A DNA stretch of 64,000 nt from Bog-793 sp963803025 (GTDB lineage: Bacteria > Actinomycetota > Acidimicrobiia > Acidimicrobiales > Bog-793): contig CAWDKZ010000013.1 in assembly GCA_963803025.1 (NCBI GenBank), positions 1 through 64,000 of the forward strand, read 5' to 3'. Positions within the stretch are counted from its first letter, which is position 1; every line of letters begins with the position of its first letter. Below are positions 35,191-43,205 of the stretch, in pieces. A program made the translations under genes and the position numbers. A model generated the notes under the pieces. The model was not told where the DNA came from and did not search any database. It saw only the letters and a program-made list of their open reading frames with translations.

Positions 35191-35559
35191 CTACCCCCCG
35201 GCCGCCGGCGCGTACGCCCAGGCCTCGACCTCGACGAGGGCGTCGAGCGGCAACGCCGTGACCGCCACGGCGGAACGGGCGGGGAGGTGGTCCCCGAAGG
35301 CGGCGCCGTAGGCCTCGTTCATCGCGGCGTAGTCGCCCATGTCCGTGAGGAATACCGTCGTCTTCGCGACCGCGCCGAGCGAGGAACCCTCGGCTTCGAG
35401 CAGCCGCGCGAGGTTCGCGAGCGCCCGGGACAGCTGTGCGGCGACGCCTCCGGCGACGAGTGTGTCGTCCTCGAGGCCGAGCTGACCCGAGCAGATGAGC
35501 CAGTCGCCCGCCCGTACGACCGGACGGTAGGGACGCCGGGGCCCGGTCGGCGCCACCAC
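35191..35559 (-). CDS. RidA/YjgF-family protein
   Basis: Reactive-enamine deaminase family, about 122 residues: VVRAGDWLICSGQLG, then LEAEGSSLGAVAKTTVFLTDMGDYAAMNEAYGAAFGD, then ARSAVAVTALPLDALVEVEAWA. The conserved catalytic arginine region is PARSAVAVTALP. The start is uncertain: GTG at 35559, or a CTG overlapping the iscA-like stop as CTGA at 35575, which would give a more typical N terminus. Downstream of and co-directional with the IscA-like gene. Confidence 0.87.
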   Translation of the reverse strand: MVAPTGPRRPYRPVVRAGDWLICSGQLGLEDDTLVAGGVAAQLSRALANLARLLEAEGSSLGAVAKTTVFLTDMGDYAAMNEAYGAAFGDHLPARSAVAVTALPLDALVEVEAWAYAPAAGG

Positions 35560-35573
35560 GCCTTGGTCTTCGC

Positions 35574-35939
35574 TCAGCTGAACGAGGAGCCGCAACCGCA
35601 GGTGCGCGTGGCGGCCGGATTCGTGATGTGGAAACCGGAGCCTTGCAGGCCGTCGCTGAAGTCGAGCGTGGCCCCCTTGATGAGCTCGGCACTTTCGGGG
35701 TCGACGACCACCCGTACCGGCCCGAAGGTACGGACGATGTCGTCGTCCGCGACCTCGGCGTCGAAGAACATATCGTAGCTGTAGCCCGAGCAACCCCCGG
35801 GCCGGACCGCGACCCGCAGCGCGAGGTACTCGCCGTCGGTCTCGGCGGCGAGCAGCTCGGCGACCTTCCCGGCCGCGGCGTCGGTGAGGCTCACGGGGCT
35901 CGGCCGTTGGCCGATCTTGACCGTCGTGGCGGTGTCCAC
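35574..35939 (-). CDS. IscA/ErpA (HesB) A-type Fe-S carrier
   Basis: A 121-residue Fe-S cluster carrier. The three cluster cysteines are in GGCSGYSYDM and in TCGCGSSF at the C terminus. The GTG at 35939 follows AAAGGAG by seven bases; the longer frame is not homologous. It is divergent from the Mrp/ApbC gene 74 bases away, another Fe-S assembly gene, so the two may share a control region. Confidence 0.93.
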   Translation of the reverse strand: MDTATTVKIGQRPSPVSLTDAAAGKVAELLAAETDGEYLALRVAVRPGGCSGYSYDMFFDAEVADDDIVRTFGPVRVVVDPESAELIKGATLDFSDGLQGSGFHITNPAATRTCGCGSSFS

Positions 35940-36013
35940 AAGTCGCTCCTTTGCGCTTTCCTCCCGATCGTAACAAGTCGGTCGCGCGATCCTGCCCGTT
36001 AGCATCGCCCTCG

Positions 36014-37198
36014 ATGCCTGCCGACCGACCCCGGGACGGCGCGGCGACCAGCCCTCCCAGCCACGACGAGCTCCTCGGGGCGCTGCGCGACGTCGTCGAT
36101 CCCGAGCTCGGCGAGGACATCGTCACGCTCGGCATGGTCCGCTCGGTCCGCTGCGACGCCGGTGCGGCGCGGGCCGAGATCGCCCTCACCGTCGCGGGAT
36201 GTCCGCTGCGCGCCCAGTTGCGCGACGACGTCACCCGCCGCCTCGCGACGCTGCGCGGTGTCGAATCGGTCGAGGTGACGACCGGCGTGATGGGACCGGA
36301 AGAGCGGGCCCGCCTGATGTCGCGGGCGCGCCGGGCGGCGCAGGGCCGCGCCGTCGCGGCGAGCTTCCCCGACTCGACGCGGGTGCTGGCGGTGGTCTCG
36401 GGCAAAGGTGGGGTCGGCAAGTCCTCCGTGACGGCGAACCTCGCGCTCGCACTCTGCCGGCGCGACCTCGCGGTCGGTCTCCTCGACGCCGACATCTGGG
36501 GATTCTCGATCCCGCGCATGCTCGGGGTCGCCGGGCCGCTCGAGGTGTGCGCCGGCAAGATCCTCCCCGCCGAGATCCGCGTCGACGGGCATCCGCTGCG
36601 CGTCGTGTCGATGGGATTCCTCGCCGACGAGAACGAGGCGATCATGTGGCGTGGCCTCGTGCTCGCCCGGGCCGTCCAGCACTTCCTCGAGGACGTCGCC
36701 TGGGGACCGCTCGACTACCTGCTCGTCGACATGCCCCCGGGAACCGGCGACGTCCAGATGGCGCTGGCGCGGATGCTGCCGCGCGCCGAATTCCTCGTCG
36801 TCACGACGCCTTCGGCGGCGGCGGCCAGGGTCGCGGGACGCGCCGCGGACATGGCCCGCAAGGGCCACGTCCGCGTCGCCGGCGTCATCGAGAACATGGC
36901 CCCGTACACGACCGACGACGGACGACGACACGCCATCTTCGGCGAAGGCGGCGGCGCGTCGCTCGCCGCCGAGATCGGCGCGCCACTCCTCGGCACGCTG
37001 CCCCTCGACCCCGCGCTCGGCCAGGCGGGTGACGCGGGGACCTTCGCCGAGCTCGACACCGCACGTCCCATCGGCGCCGGTTTCGCCGCGCTCGCCGCAC
37101 GGCTCGCCACCGACGTCGCGCCCCCCCTCGAGATGTCCGGGTGCACGGCGCGCCTCATCCGACACGTCGACGAGGCGCTGACTCGACCCGCGAGCTGA
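36014..37198 (+). CDS. mrp: Mrp/ApbC-family Fe-S carrier ATPase
   Basis: A 394-residue P-loop ATPase of the Mrp/NBP35 family. The N-terminal DUF59/MIP18 domain (about 15-90) has LRDVVDPELGEDIVTLGMV. The deviant Walker A is SGKGGVGKSSV, followed by LLDADIWGFSIPRML and VDMPPGTGDVQ. The CxxC that many Mrp proteins carry before IFGEGGG is absent: the segment reads NMAPYTTDDGRRHAIFGEGGG. Mycobacterial Mrp also lacks it, so this is probably lineage-typical. Start at the ATG 36014. Confidence 0.93.
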   Translation: MPADRPRDGAATSPPSHDELLGALRDVVDPELGEDIVTLGMVRSVRCDAGAARAEIALTVAGCPLRAQLRDDVTRRLATLRGVESVEVTTGVMGPEERARLMSRARRAAQGRAVAASFPDSTRVLAVVSGKGGVGKSSVTANLALALCRRDLAVGLLDADIWGFSIPRMLGVAGPLEVCAGKILPAEIRVDGHPLRVVSMGFLADENEAIMWRGLVLARAVQHFLEDVAWGPLDYLLVDMPPGTGDVQMALARMLPRAEFLVVTTPSAAAARVAGRAADMARKGHVRVAGVIENMAPYTTDDGRRHAIFGEGGGASLAAEIGAPLLGTLPLDPALGQAGDAGTFAELDTARPIGAGFAALAARLATDVAPPLEMSGCTARLIRHVDEALTRPAS

Positions 37199-37216
37199 CG
37201 GTGCGGCGGGAGAGGT

Positions 37217-37480
37217 TCAGCCGGCGCGGCGCTCGAGGAGCTGCTTGCGCTCGATCTCGTTGAGCCCGCCCCAGATGCCGTGCGGCTCACGGATCCGGAT
37301 CGCGTAGTCGAGGCAAGGTCGCTGCACCGGACAGAGGGCGCACATCGACTTGGCGGCCGCTTCGCGGTCGAGCCGCTCGTCCTTGCCCTCGGGCTGGGCC
37401 GGCGGGAAGAACACGGCGGCCTGGGGCCCGCGGCACGAGGCTTTCAGGTACCAGGCCTGCTCGGATCGCTCCGCGATCAC
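37217..37480 (-). CDS. WhiB-family Fe-S transcription factor (WhiB4-like by context)
   Basis: About 87 residues. Four cysteines of the redox-sensitive [4Fe-4S] site: one in KASCRGP, two in SMCALCP, one in RPCLDYA. Then the turn HGIWGGL and the basic ending ERKQLLERR, which contacts DNA or sigma. The GTG at 37480 has the strong site GGGGAGGGG just upstream; a GTG at 37537 would add a non-conserved extension. It is divergent from two ArsA-like ATPase genes, the same arrangement as whiB4 and Rv3679-Rv3680 in mycobacteria. Confidence 0.92.
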   Translation of the reverse strand: MIAERSEQAWYLKASCRGPQAAVFFPPAQPEGKDERLDREAAAKSMCALCPVQRPCLDYAIRIREPHGIWGGLNEIERKQLLERRAG

Positions 37481-37677
37481 GAACCCCTCCCCGTCTCGTC
37501 CCCTCGGGGACGACCGCTCGAGCGGTGCCGCAGGCACCTGACCGCGACCTGGGCGCGGCGGGCCGGCTGCGTCGTGACGCTACCGCCGCACCCGTCCGCC
37601 TGACAAGGGGTTTTCGAACCCCGGAGCCCGCCTGCCACCCGGGAAGGAGCGCCGCTCCCGGTAGTGTCGGGCGCCGG

Positions 37678-38685
37678 ATGGACGTCACGCGGTTCCTGCG
37701 CCGGAGCCACATCCTCCTCGTCGTCGGCAAGGGCGGGGTCGGCAAGACAACGACGTGCGCCGCACTGGCGGACCTCGCCGCCCAGGCCGGCCTCGACGTG
37801 CTCGTCGTCGCGCTCGACGACGCCGCGGGGCTCGCGGCGCTCTTCGCCCACGAGGGCGATCTCGGCTACGACGAGACGGTCCTGCGCCTCCCGGGGGGCG
37901 CGGGCTCCGCCCCGGCCGAGGCACCCGACGGGCCCGGAGCGGAGAAGGTCCCCGGACGCGTCCGGGCGAGGGTCCTCACCTCGAACGCGGCGCTGTTCGA
38001 GTACCTCGCCGGCCACGGCCTCGGGCGTTTCGCCACCCGTCTCGTGCGCACCGGCGCGCTCGATGTCGTCGCGACGGCGGTACCCGGGATCCGGGAGATC
38101 CTCGTCCTCGGCAAGGTCCGCCAGCTCGAGGAGGCCGGTGTCGCCGACCTCATCGTCCTCGACGCGCCGGCCTCCGGCCACGCCCTCAGCTTCTTGTCGA
38201 GCTCCGGCGGCCTCGCCGACGCGGCCCGCAGCGGGCCGTTGCGGACCCAGGCCGACCAGGTCGTCGCGCTGCTCGCCGACCCGGCCCGCTGCCAGGTCGT
38301 CCTCGTCACGATCCCGGAGGAGACCCCCGTCAACGAAGCGGTCGAGACCGCCTTCCGACTCGAGGACGAGATCGGCGTCGCCCTCGGCCCGCTCGTCGTC
38401 AACGGTTGCTACCCCCTGCTCGAGCACCTCGACGCGGACCCGGCCCGGGCGGCGGCGGCGGCCGGGCGGACGCCACCTGCTCCCGGGGTCGCCGAGACGA
38501 TCGGCCGCGCCGCGGCCTTCCGGCGGGGGCGGCAGCAGGTCCAGCTGGCACAGCTCGCCCGGCTCGCCGACCGCTTGCCCCTGCCGCGCATCGAACTCCC
38601 CTACCTGTTCACCGCCGAGGTTGGTCCCCCTGAGCTCGCGCATCTCGTCTCGGCGCTCGCCGCGGGAGTCGAGGCGCTGTCGTGA
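37678..38685 (+). CDS. ArsA/Get3-like ATPase, BagA-like
   Basis: A 335-residue P-loop ATPase. Walker A VVGKGGVGKTTT includes the signature lysine of the deviant Walker A family. DLIVLDAPASGHALSFL is the switch II region. It ends coupled (GTGA overlap) to a second ATPase. The pair corresponds to mycobacterial Rv3679/Rv3680, described as the Get3-like BagA/BagB complex. Likely a heterodimeric client- or membrane-associated ATPase rather than an arsenite pump; no ArsB is present. Confidence 0.88.
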   Translation: MDVTRFLRRSHILLVVGKGGVGKTTTCAALADLAAQAGLDVLVVALDDAAGLAALFAHEGDLGYDETVLRLPGGAGSAPAEAPDGPGAEKVPGRVRARVLTSNAALFEYLAGHGLGRFATRLVRTGALDVVATAVPGIREILVLGKVRQLEEAGVADLIVLDAPASGHALSFLSSSGGLADAARSGPLRTQADQVVALLADPARCQVVLVTIPEETPVNEAVETAFRLEDEIGVALGPLVVNGCYPLLEHLDADPARAAAAAGRTPPAPGVAETIGRAAAFRRGRQQVQLAQLARLADRLPLPRIELPYLFTAEVGPPELAHLVSALAAGVEALS

Positions 38686-39752
38686 GCGCCCTCGACGCCG
38701 TCGTCGACGAGCGCTCGGTCATCATCTGCTGCGGTTCGGGAGGGGTCGGCAAGACGACGGCGGCGGCGGCGCTCGCCGTCGCCTCGGCACTGCGGGGGCG
38801 CAACACCTGCGTCGTCACGATCGACCCGGCACGACGGCTCGCCGACGCGCTCGGCGCGTCCGGCGTCGGCAACGAACCGCACGAGATCGCCGGGCCGTGG
38901 CCGGGACGGCTCAGCGTCGTGATGCTCGACGCCAGGACGACCTTCGACGAGCTCGTCGGACGCTACGCCCGCGACCCCGATCAGGCCGCCCGCATCCTCG
39001 CGAACCACCTCTATCGGAACCTCGCCTCGGTGCTGTCCGGCACCCAGGAGTACATGGCGACCGAGAAGCTGTTCGAGCTGCACGAGCAGGCCACCTTCGA
39101 TCTCGTCGTCGTCGACACGCCCCCGACGCGTCGCGCCCTCGAGTTCCTCGACGCGCCCCGCCGCGTGGAGCGCTTCCTCGACAATCGAATCTTCAAGGTG
39201 TTCGTCACGCCGGGCACGTCGTACCGGCGCGCGGCGAGCCTCGCCGGCCAGCTCGTCCTGCGGTCGATCGCGCGTGTCGCCGGCGCGGAGATCGTCGACG
39301 ACACCCTCGCCTTCTTCGGCGCGTTCCAGGGCATGGAGCAGGGCTTCCGGGATCGTGCCGCACGGGTCGAGCGGCTGCTCGCTGAGCGAGCGACGGGATT
39401 CGTCCTCATCGCCGCCCCCCGGCGCGACGCGATCGACGACGCCCGCTTCTTCGTCGACGAGCTCGGCCGGCGTGACGGCGCCATCGACGCGCTCATCGTC
39501 AACCGGGTCCATCCCGCATTCGGGACGGCGCCGGATCCTGGACCCGACCACGACGCCCCGTGCGGTGCGGCCTGGCGCGAGCTCGTCGCGAATCTCGCCG
39601 ATCTCGAGGCGGTCGCGCGGCGGGAACGCGGCTTCCTCGCCGACCTCGTCGGGGCGGTCGCGCCCGCGCCGGTCGTGCAGGTGCCGTTCCTCGGCGGCGA
39701 CGTGCACGACGTCGAAGGACTGCTCCGCGTCGTTCGCCACCTCATCGGCTGA
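38682..39752 (+). CDS. ArsA/Get3-like ATPase, BagB-like
   Basis: A 356-residue partner of the preceding ATPase. Its P-loop reads CGSGGVGKTTA, so the signature lysine at the second position is replaced by serine, as in the second subunit of the mycobacterial pair. TIDPARRLADALG, VVVDTPPTRRALEFLDAP and the FFGAFQGMEQGFRDR segment are family-typical. This asymmetry suggests the complex has non-equivalent ATP sites (inference). GTG start overlapping the upstream stop. Confidence 0.88.
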   Translation: MSALDAVVDERSVIICCGSGGVGKTTAAAALAVASALRGRNTCVVTIDPARRLADALGASGVGNEPHEIAGPWPGRLSVVMLDARTTFDELVGRYARDPDQAARILANHLYRNLASVLSGTQEYMATEKLFELHEQATFDLVVVDTPPTRRALEFLDAPRRVERFLDNRIFKVFVTPGTSYRRAASLAGQLVLRSIARVAGAEIVDDTLAFFGAFQGMEQGFRDRAARVERLLAERATGFVLIAAPRRDAIDDARFFVDELGRRDGAIDALIVNRVHPAFGTAPDPGPDHDAPCGAAWRELVANLADLEAVARRERGFLADLVGAVAPAPVVQVPFLGGDVHDVEGLLRVVRHLIG

Positions 39753-39768
39753 GCGCTACCTTGGGCAA

Positions 39769-40185
39769 GTGACGAAGATCCTGCTCGTGGCCGACGCGAC
39801 GACCGTCGTGGAGGAGCTCGCCGCCGTCGTCGACGACGGCGAACGGGAGATCCGGGTCGCGCGGACCGGCGAGGTCGTCCGGCGGCTCGCGGCGGAGTTC
39901 GAACCGGACCTCGTCATCACCGACAGCCAGGTCCAGAACATGGGCGGGTTCGCGATCGCCTTCGACCTCGCCCACGAAGAGTCCGGCGGCCGCGCCGGGC
40001 ACGTGCCGGTCCTCGTGCTGCTCGATCGCCGCGCCGACGTCTTCCTCGCCCGCCGCACCGGCGTCGAGGGCTACCTCGTGAAGCCGCTCGACCCGGTCCG
40101 GCTGCGCCGCGCCGTCGAAGCGCTGCTCGCGGGCGGGACGTTCCGCGACGGGTCGTTCACGCCGACCACCGTCGCCGCCTCGTAG
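39769..40185 (+). CDS. Stand-alone receiver-domain protein
   Basis: A 138-residue CheY-like receiver without an output domain. The phospho-acceptor aspartate is in DLVITDSQ and the conserved lysine in GYLVKPLDP; the acidic pair near the N terminus is weak (LLVADAT). GTG start 17 bases after the BagB-like gene, so probably co-transcribed. No kinase nearby. Target unknown. Confidence 0.8.
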   Translation: MTKILLVADATTVVEELAAVVDDGEREIRVARTGEVVRRLAAEFEPDLVITDSQVQNMGGFAIAFDLAHEESGGRAGHVPVLVLLDRRADVFLARRTGVEGYLVKPLDPVRLRRAVEALLAGGTFRDGSFTPTTVAAS

Positions 40186-40251
40186 CGGCGGACCGGACGT
40201 GCGCGGTTCCCCAGCACGGAAGCGTCATGGCTCTGCGCGGGTGGCCCCGCG

Positions 40252-41085
40252 GTGAGACGTCTGCGCCTGAAGCGCGCCCCTGACGCCGCGGCAGCCGCCC
40301 CGTCGGAGCAGGAGCTGCAGATCACGAGCGGGCTCCGGGCCCTGCGCGAGGCAACGGCACGCGAGGTGATGACGCCCCGGGTCGACGTCGTCGGCCTGGC
40401 GACCCCGGTCAGCCTCGCCGACGTGGCGCGGGCCGTGCGGCGGTCGGGTCACAGCCACTTCCCCGTCTACACCGACGACTTCGACCATCTCGTCGGCGTG
40501 TTGTTCGTGAAGGACCTGTTCCATCTCGACCTGCCGTTCTCCTCGGGCGAGCGCGCCGGCGTGCCCGCAGTCTTCTCGGGCGCCGACGTGACGGCGCGGC
40601 TGCGCGAGCCCTACGTCGTGCCCGAATCGCGTTCGGCGCTCGAGATCCTCGCCGACATGCGCCGACGGCGACGAGGCTTCGCCGTCGTCGTCGACGAGTA
40701 CGGGGGCTTCGCCGGCGTGATCACGATCAACGATCTCGTGAGCGAGCTCGTCGGCGACCTGCGCGACGAGTTCGACCGCACGACGAGTCCGTCGATACTC
40801 CGCATCGACGCTCGCCGCTACCTCGTCGACGGCGCCTGCGCGGTCGACGAGGTCGTGGCGCAGACCGGCGTCGCGATCCCCGAGGGGGACTACGTCACGC
40901 TCGGCGGCTTCTTGTTCGACGCGCTCGGCCGCATCCCGGCCGAGTCCGATGCCTACGAGCACGCGGGGTGGACGTTCCGCGTCACGCGGATGGAGAGGCG
41001 GCGCATCGCCAAGGTCGTCATCGAGGCACCATCGGCTACGATCGCCGCAGGAGACGGCACAAGCCGGCCGTCCGACGGGAAGTAG
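40252..41085 (+). CDS. CBS-pair/CorC-HlyC domain protein
   Basis: A 277-residue soluble protein: two CBS motifs (about 38-160; TAREVMTPRVDVVG, then GFAVVVDEYGGFAGVITINDLVSELVGDL) followed by a CorC/HlyC transporter-associated domain (about 175-260). It lacks the DUF21 membrane domain of full hemolysin-C proteins. Such short forms often lie by ybeY/era; here it stands alone. GTG start. Its stop codon lies inside tRNA-Pro: the last ten bases overlap the tRNA's 5' end. Confidence 0.88.
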   Translation: MRRLRLKRAPDAAAAAPSEQELQITSGLRALREATAREVMTPRVDVVGLATPVSLADVARAVRRSGHSHFPVYTDDFDHLVGVLFVKDLFHLDLPFSSGERAGVPAVFSGADVTARLREPYVVPESRSALEILADMRRRRRGFAVVVDEYGGFAGVITINDLVSELVGDLRDEFDRTTSPSILRIDARRYLVDGACAVDEVVAQTGVAIPEGDYVTLGGFLFDALGRIPAESDAYEHAGWTFRVTRMERRRIAKVVIEAPSATIAAGDGTSRPSDGK

Positions 41086-41150
41086 CGCAGCTTGGTTAGC
41101 GCGCAGCGTTCGGGACGCTGAGGTCGCGGGTTCAAATCCCGCCTTCCCGA
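41076..41150 (+). tRNA. tRNA-Pro (anticodon CGG)
   Basis: A 75-nt cloverleaf with acceptor stem CGGGAAG/CTTCCCG, anticodon loop TTCGGGA on CAGCG/CGCTG, T arm GCGGG/CCCGC, and discriminator A. CCA is not encoded. Positions 1-10 double as the end of the CBS protein gene. Confidence 0.95.
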
Positions 41151-41215
41151 CCCTCTACCGCCAGGGCGGACGACCTGACGACCCACGGGCTTCCGGGCCC
41201 TCGAGGAGCCCTGCG

Positions 41216-41988
41216 ATGAACGAACACGTCTACGTCGCGACGAGCGGCGAGCGGCGAGATCGCCTGGAACCTGCCGGCGGCTGCCGGTGAGACGACGTCA
41301 CCGGGCGAACCGACGCCCGCGCCCAGCGGCGAGCTCGTCGTGCGCCGTTCCGTGGCGCTGCTCGACGAGCGGATGTTCTTCGCCGAACCGATGGGCCGAG
41401 CCGACGACACGGGCGACACCGTCCGCACCGCGTCGGCCCGGCTCACTGCCGAGACCGCTTGGGGGGTGGAGGCCGCGGCGCGCTTCGCCCTGGACGGCGC
41501 GTCCCACGTCCTCGGCGGGGTGGCGGCGGCGGCGCTGCCGGACGGCTCGACGCTCGGCGACGTCGTCGCCGAGGCGAGGGTGATTCTCGACCGCACGAGC
41601 CCGGACGGCGAACAGCGGCTCGGACCGCTCGCGCCCTCGACGACCCCGCCTGGACGACGATCGCGGCGTGCTCCGAGGCGGTTCTCGCCGCGCTCGAGGC
41701 GCTCCGACGCCTCGCCGTGCCGCGCGACGAGCGCTCGCGCGAAGAGGTGCTCGGCGAGCATCCCGCCAGCCCGCCGGGGGTGGGGTCCTCGTTCATCCCG
41801 ACGCCGTGGGGCCCGATCGCCCTCGGGGCAGAACACCGCTCGCCCTACGAGTCGGCGTGGGCCGCCGCCCGTGACCCGGCCGCCCGCGCCCGGGAGTCAG
41901 CGCGCGACATCCGGGCCCGGGAGACAAGAGCTCCGAGCGCGCCTACCAGGCCGACCTGCTCGAACGGATCCTGCGGGGCCACACCTGA
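41216..41988 (+). pseudogene. Frameshifted hypothetical gene (three breaks)
   Basis: Three frames together give one coherent protein of about 255 residues. It opens MNEHVYVATSGE, with GAGGAG upstream of the ATG. The next piece, IAWNLPAAAGETTSPGE onward, is in another frame because GCGGCGA is duplicated in tandem near 41245-41260. The frame then slips near 41630 (before LDDPAWTTIAACSEAV) and again near 41920 (before KSSERAYQADLLERILRGHT). The reconstructed protein contains FIPTPWGPIALGAEHRSPYESAW and is helical, with no family I recognise. Either a decayed gene or several sequence errors. Confidence 0.65.
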
Positions 41989-42004
41989 CCGTTCGGCGCC
42001 TCGC

Positions 42005-42859
42005 TCAGCCGCCGGTCGTGGGGGCCGTCGGCGCGGCAACACCGCTACCGCCGCCGAGACCGAGCGACGCGGCGATCCCCGGCACGGGTGGGAGCTCGGA
42101 GGCCGCCGCGGGCGCGACGAGCCCGACCGGAGCCGCGCCGAACGCCGCCCGATACGGCGTGACGTGGAGCCACTCGGCGTAGGGGAATCCCCACTCGGCA
42201 TCCGGTGCCGTGGTCGGGTCCTCGAGGCGCCAGTCGACGACGTCGAGCGTGTAGCTCCAGTAGCCGGGACCGACGTTCTCCTGCGCGAGCGTCACCGTGC
42301 CGTCGCCGGTCACGCGGTCGACAGAACTTCCCGTCACGACCACGACGTGACCCGGCGACCAGCTGTCGAAGTCCGGCGCGTCCGAGAAGCTGATGACGTC
42401 GCCCGCGACCGGCGGGTGGCCGACGGCTTGGGGCGAGCCGTTCACGTAGAGCTGCGTGTTCGCGTAGGCGGCGTGGTAGTTCGCGGCGACCTGCTGGCCG
42501 TTGGCGAAGACCGGTGCGAGGCCGTCGACGACGGCGAGGAAGCGATCGGCGAGTTCGACGCACTGGAAACCGGGCGTCGCGTTGAAATAGACGATGTCCG
42601 CGCCGTACGGGCCGGGGAGGTCGATGTCTGCCCAGGTGCCCCCGTTGTCCGGGCCGGGTCCGCACATCGGCAGGTTCGGCTTGGTCCCGGTCCAGCCGAC
42701 GACGGACGCACCGTTGTCCGTGCACCACGCCGACGTCGTGCCGACGACCGAGTCCGCGCCCGCCGGCGACGCGGGAACCGGCGCGGCCACCGTCACACCG
42801 AGCGCGACGAGCACAGCCCCCGCGCCCCAGCACAACGCGCCAAGCGGTCCTCTTCGCAT
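42005..42859 (-). CDS. Secreted CHAP-domain amidase
   Basis: A 284-residue exported protein with a signal peptide (about 1-36: MRRG, hydrophobic core, PASPAGA). A CHAP cysteine peptidase/amidase domain follows: catalytic Cys in GFQCVELADRF, His in PGHVVVVTG, and the acidic/polar partner near LAQENVG. The C terminus is a Pro/Ala/Gly-rich tail. Likely cleaves peptidoglycan cross-bridges or stem peptides outside the cell. Confidence 0.88.
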   Translation of the reverse strand: MRRGPLGALCWGAGAVLVALGVTVAAPVPASPAGADSVVGTTSAWCTDNGASVVGWTGTKPNLPMCGPGPDNGGTWADIDLPGPYGADIVYFNATPGFQCVELADRFLAVVDGLAPVFANGQQVAANYHAAYANTQLYVNGSPQAVGHPPVAGDVISFSDAPDFDSWSPGHVVVVTGSSVDRVTGDGTVTLAQENVGPGYWSYTLDVVDWRLEDPTTAPDAEWGFPYAEWLHVTPYRAAFGAAPVGLVAPAAASELPPVPGIAASLGLGGGSGVAAPTAPTTGG

Positions 42860-43205
42860 CCGCTCCCTCGTCGATTCGCACGGTTCCGCGCCTCAGCACC
42901 GAAAAAATGACGTAGAAAGCCGCCGGGTGCCCGGTTCGCTGACCCGGCGACTGTAGAAAACGCGTCCGCTCCGTCGCAAGGTGGCCGGCGTGACAATGCC
43001 GTGACGATGCCGTAATCCCTGCGCACAGCCTCGCCGTCCCGGCCCGCTCATCACTCTGCGTACCAGGTGCGTCACAACTGGTGGTCGTTGCTCGCCCGAC
43101 CGACCTGCCCGCCCGGGCGTGTGGCCGCGGGTCGGGTCGGTGATCCGCTACGTTCGCCACGCAGCGCAAGGAGCGCGCCGAGCCGAACGAAAGACCCGAC
43201 GACCG
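42860..43205. other. Divergent control region between CHAP amidase and proS
   Basis: About 345 bases. On the minus strand, in the amidase leader, there is a hairpin with stem CGCCGGGT/ACCCGGCG and loop CAGCGAACCGGGC (about 42920-42952), and an AT-richer patch with a T-run nearby. This resembles a leader structure but matches no riboswitch I can confirm. Promoters for both genes must lie here. Confidence 0.45.

Noticed and set aside
37678..39752. Arsenite efflux ATPase (ArsA) system.
   Set aside because: No ArsB, ArsD or ArsR nearby, and the gene context and the serine-variant P-loop match the Get3-like pair instead.
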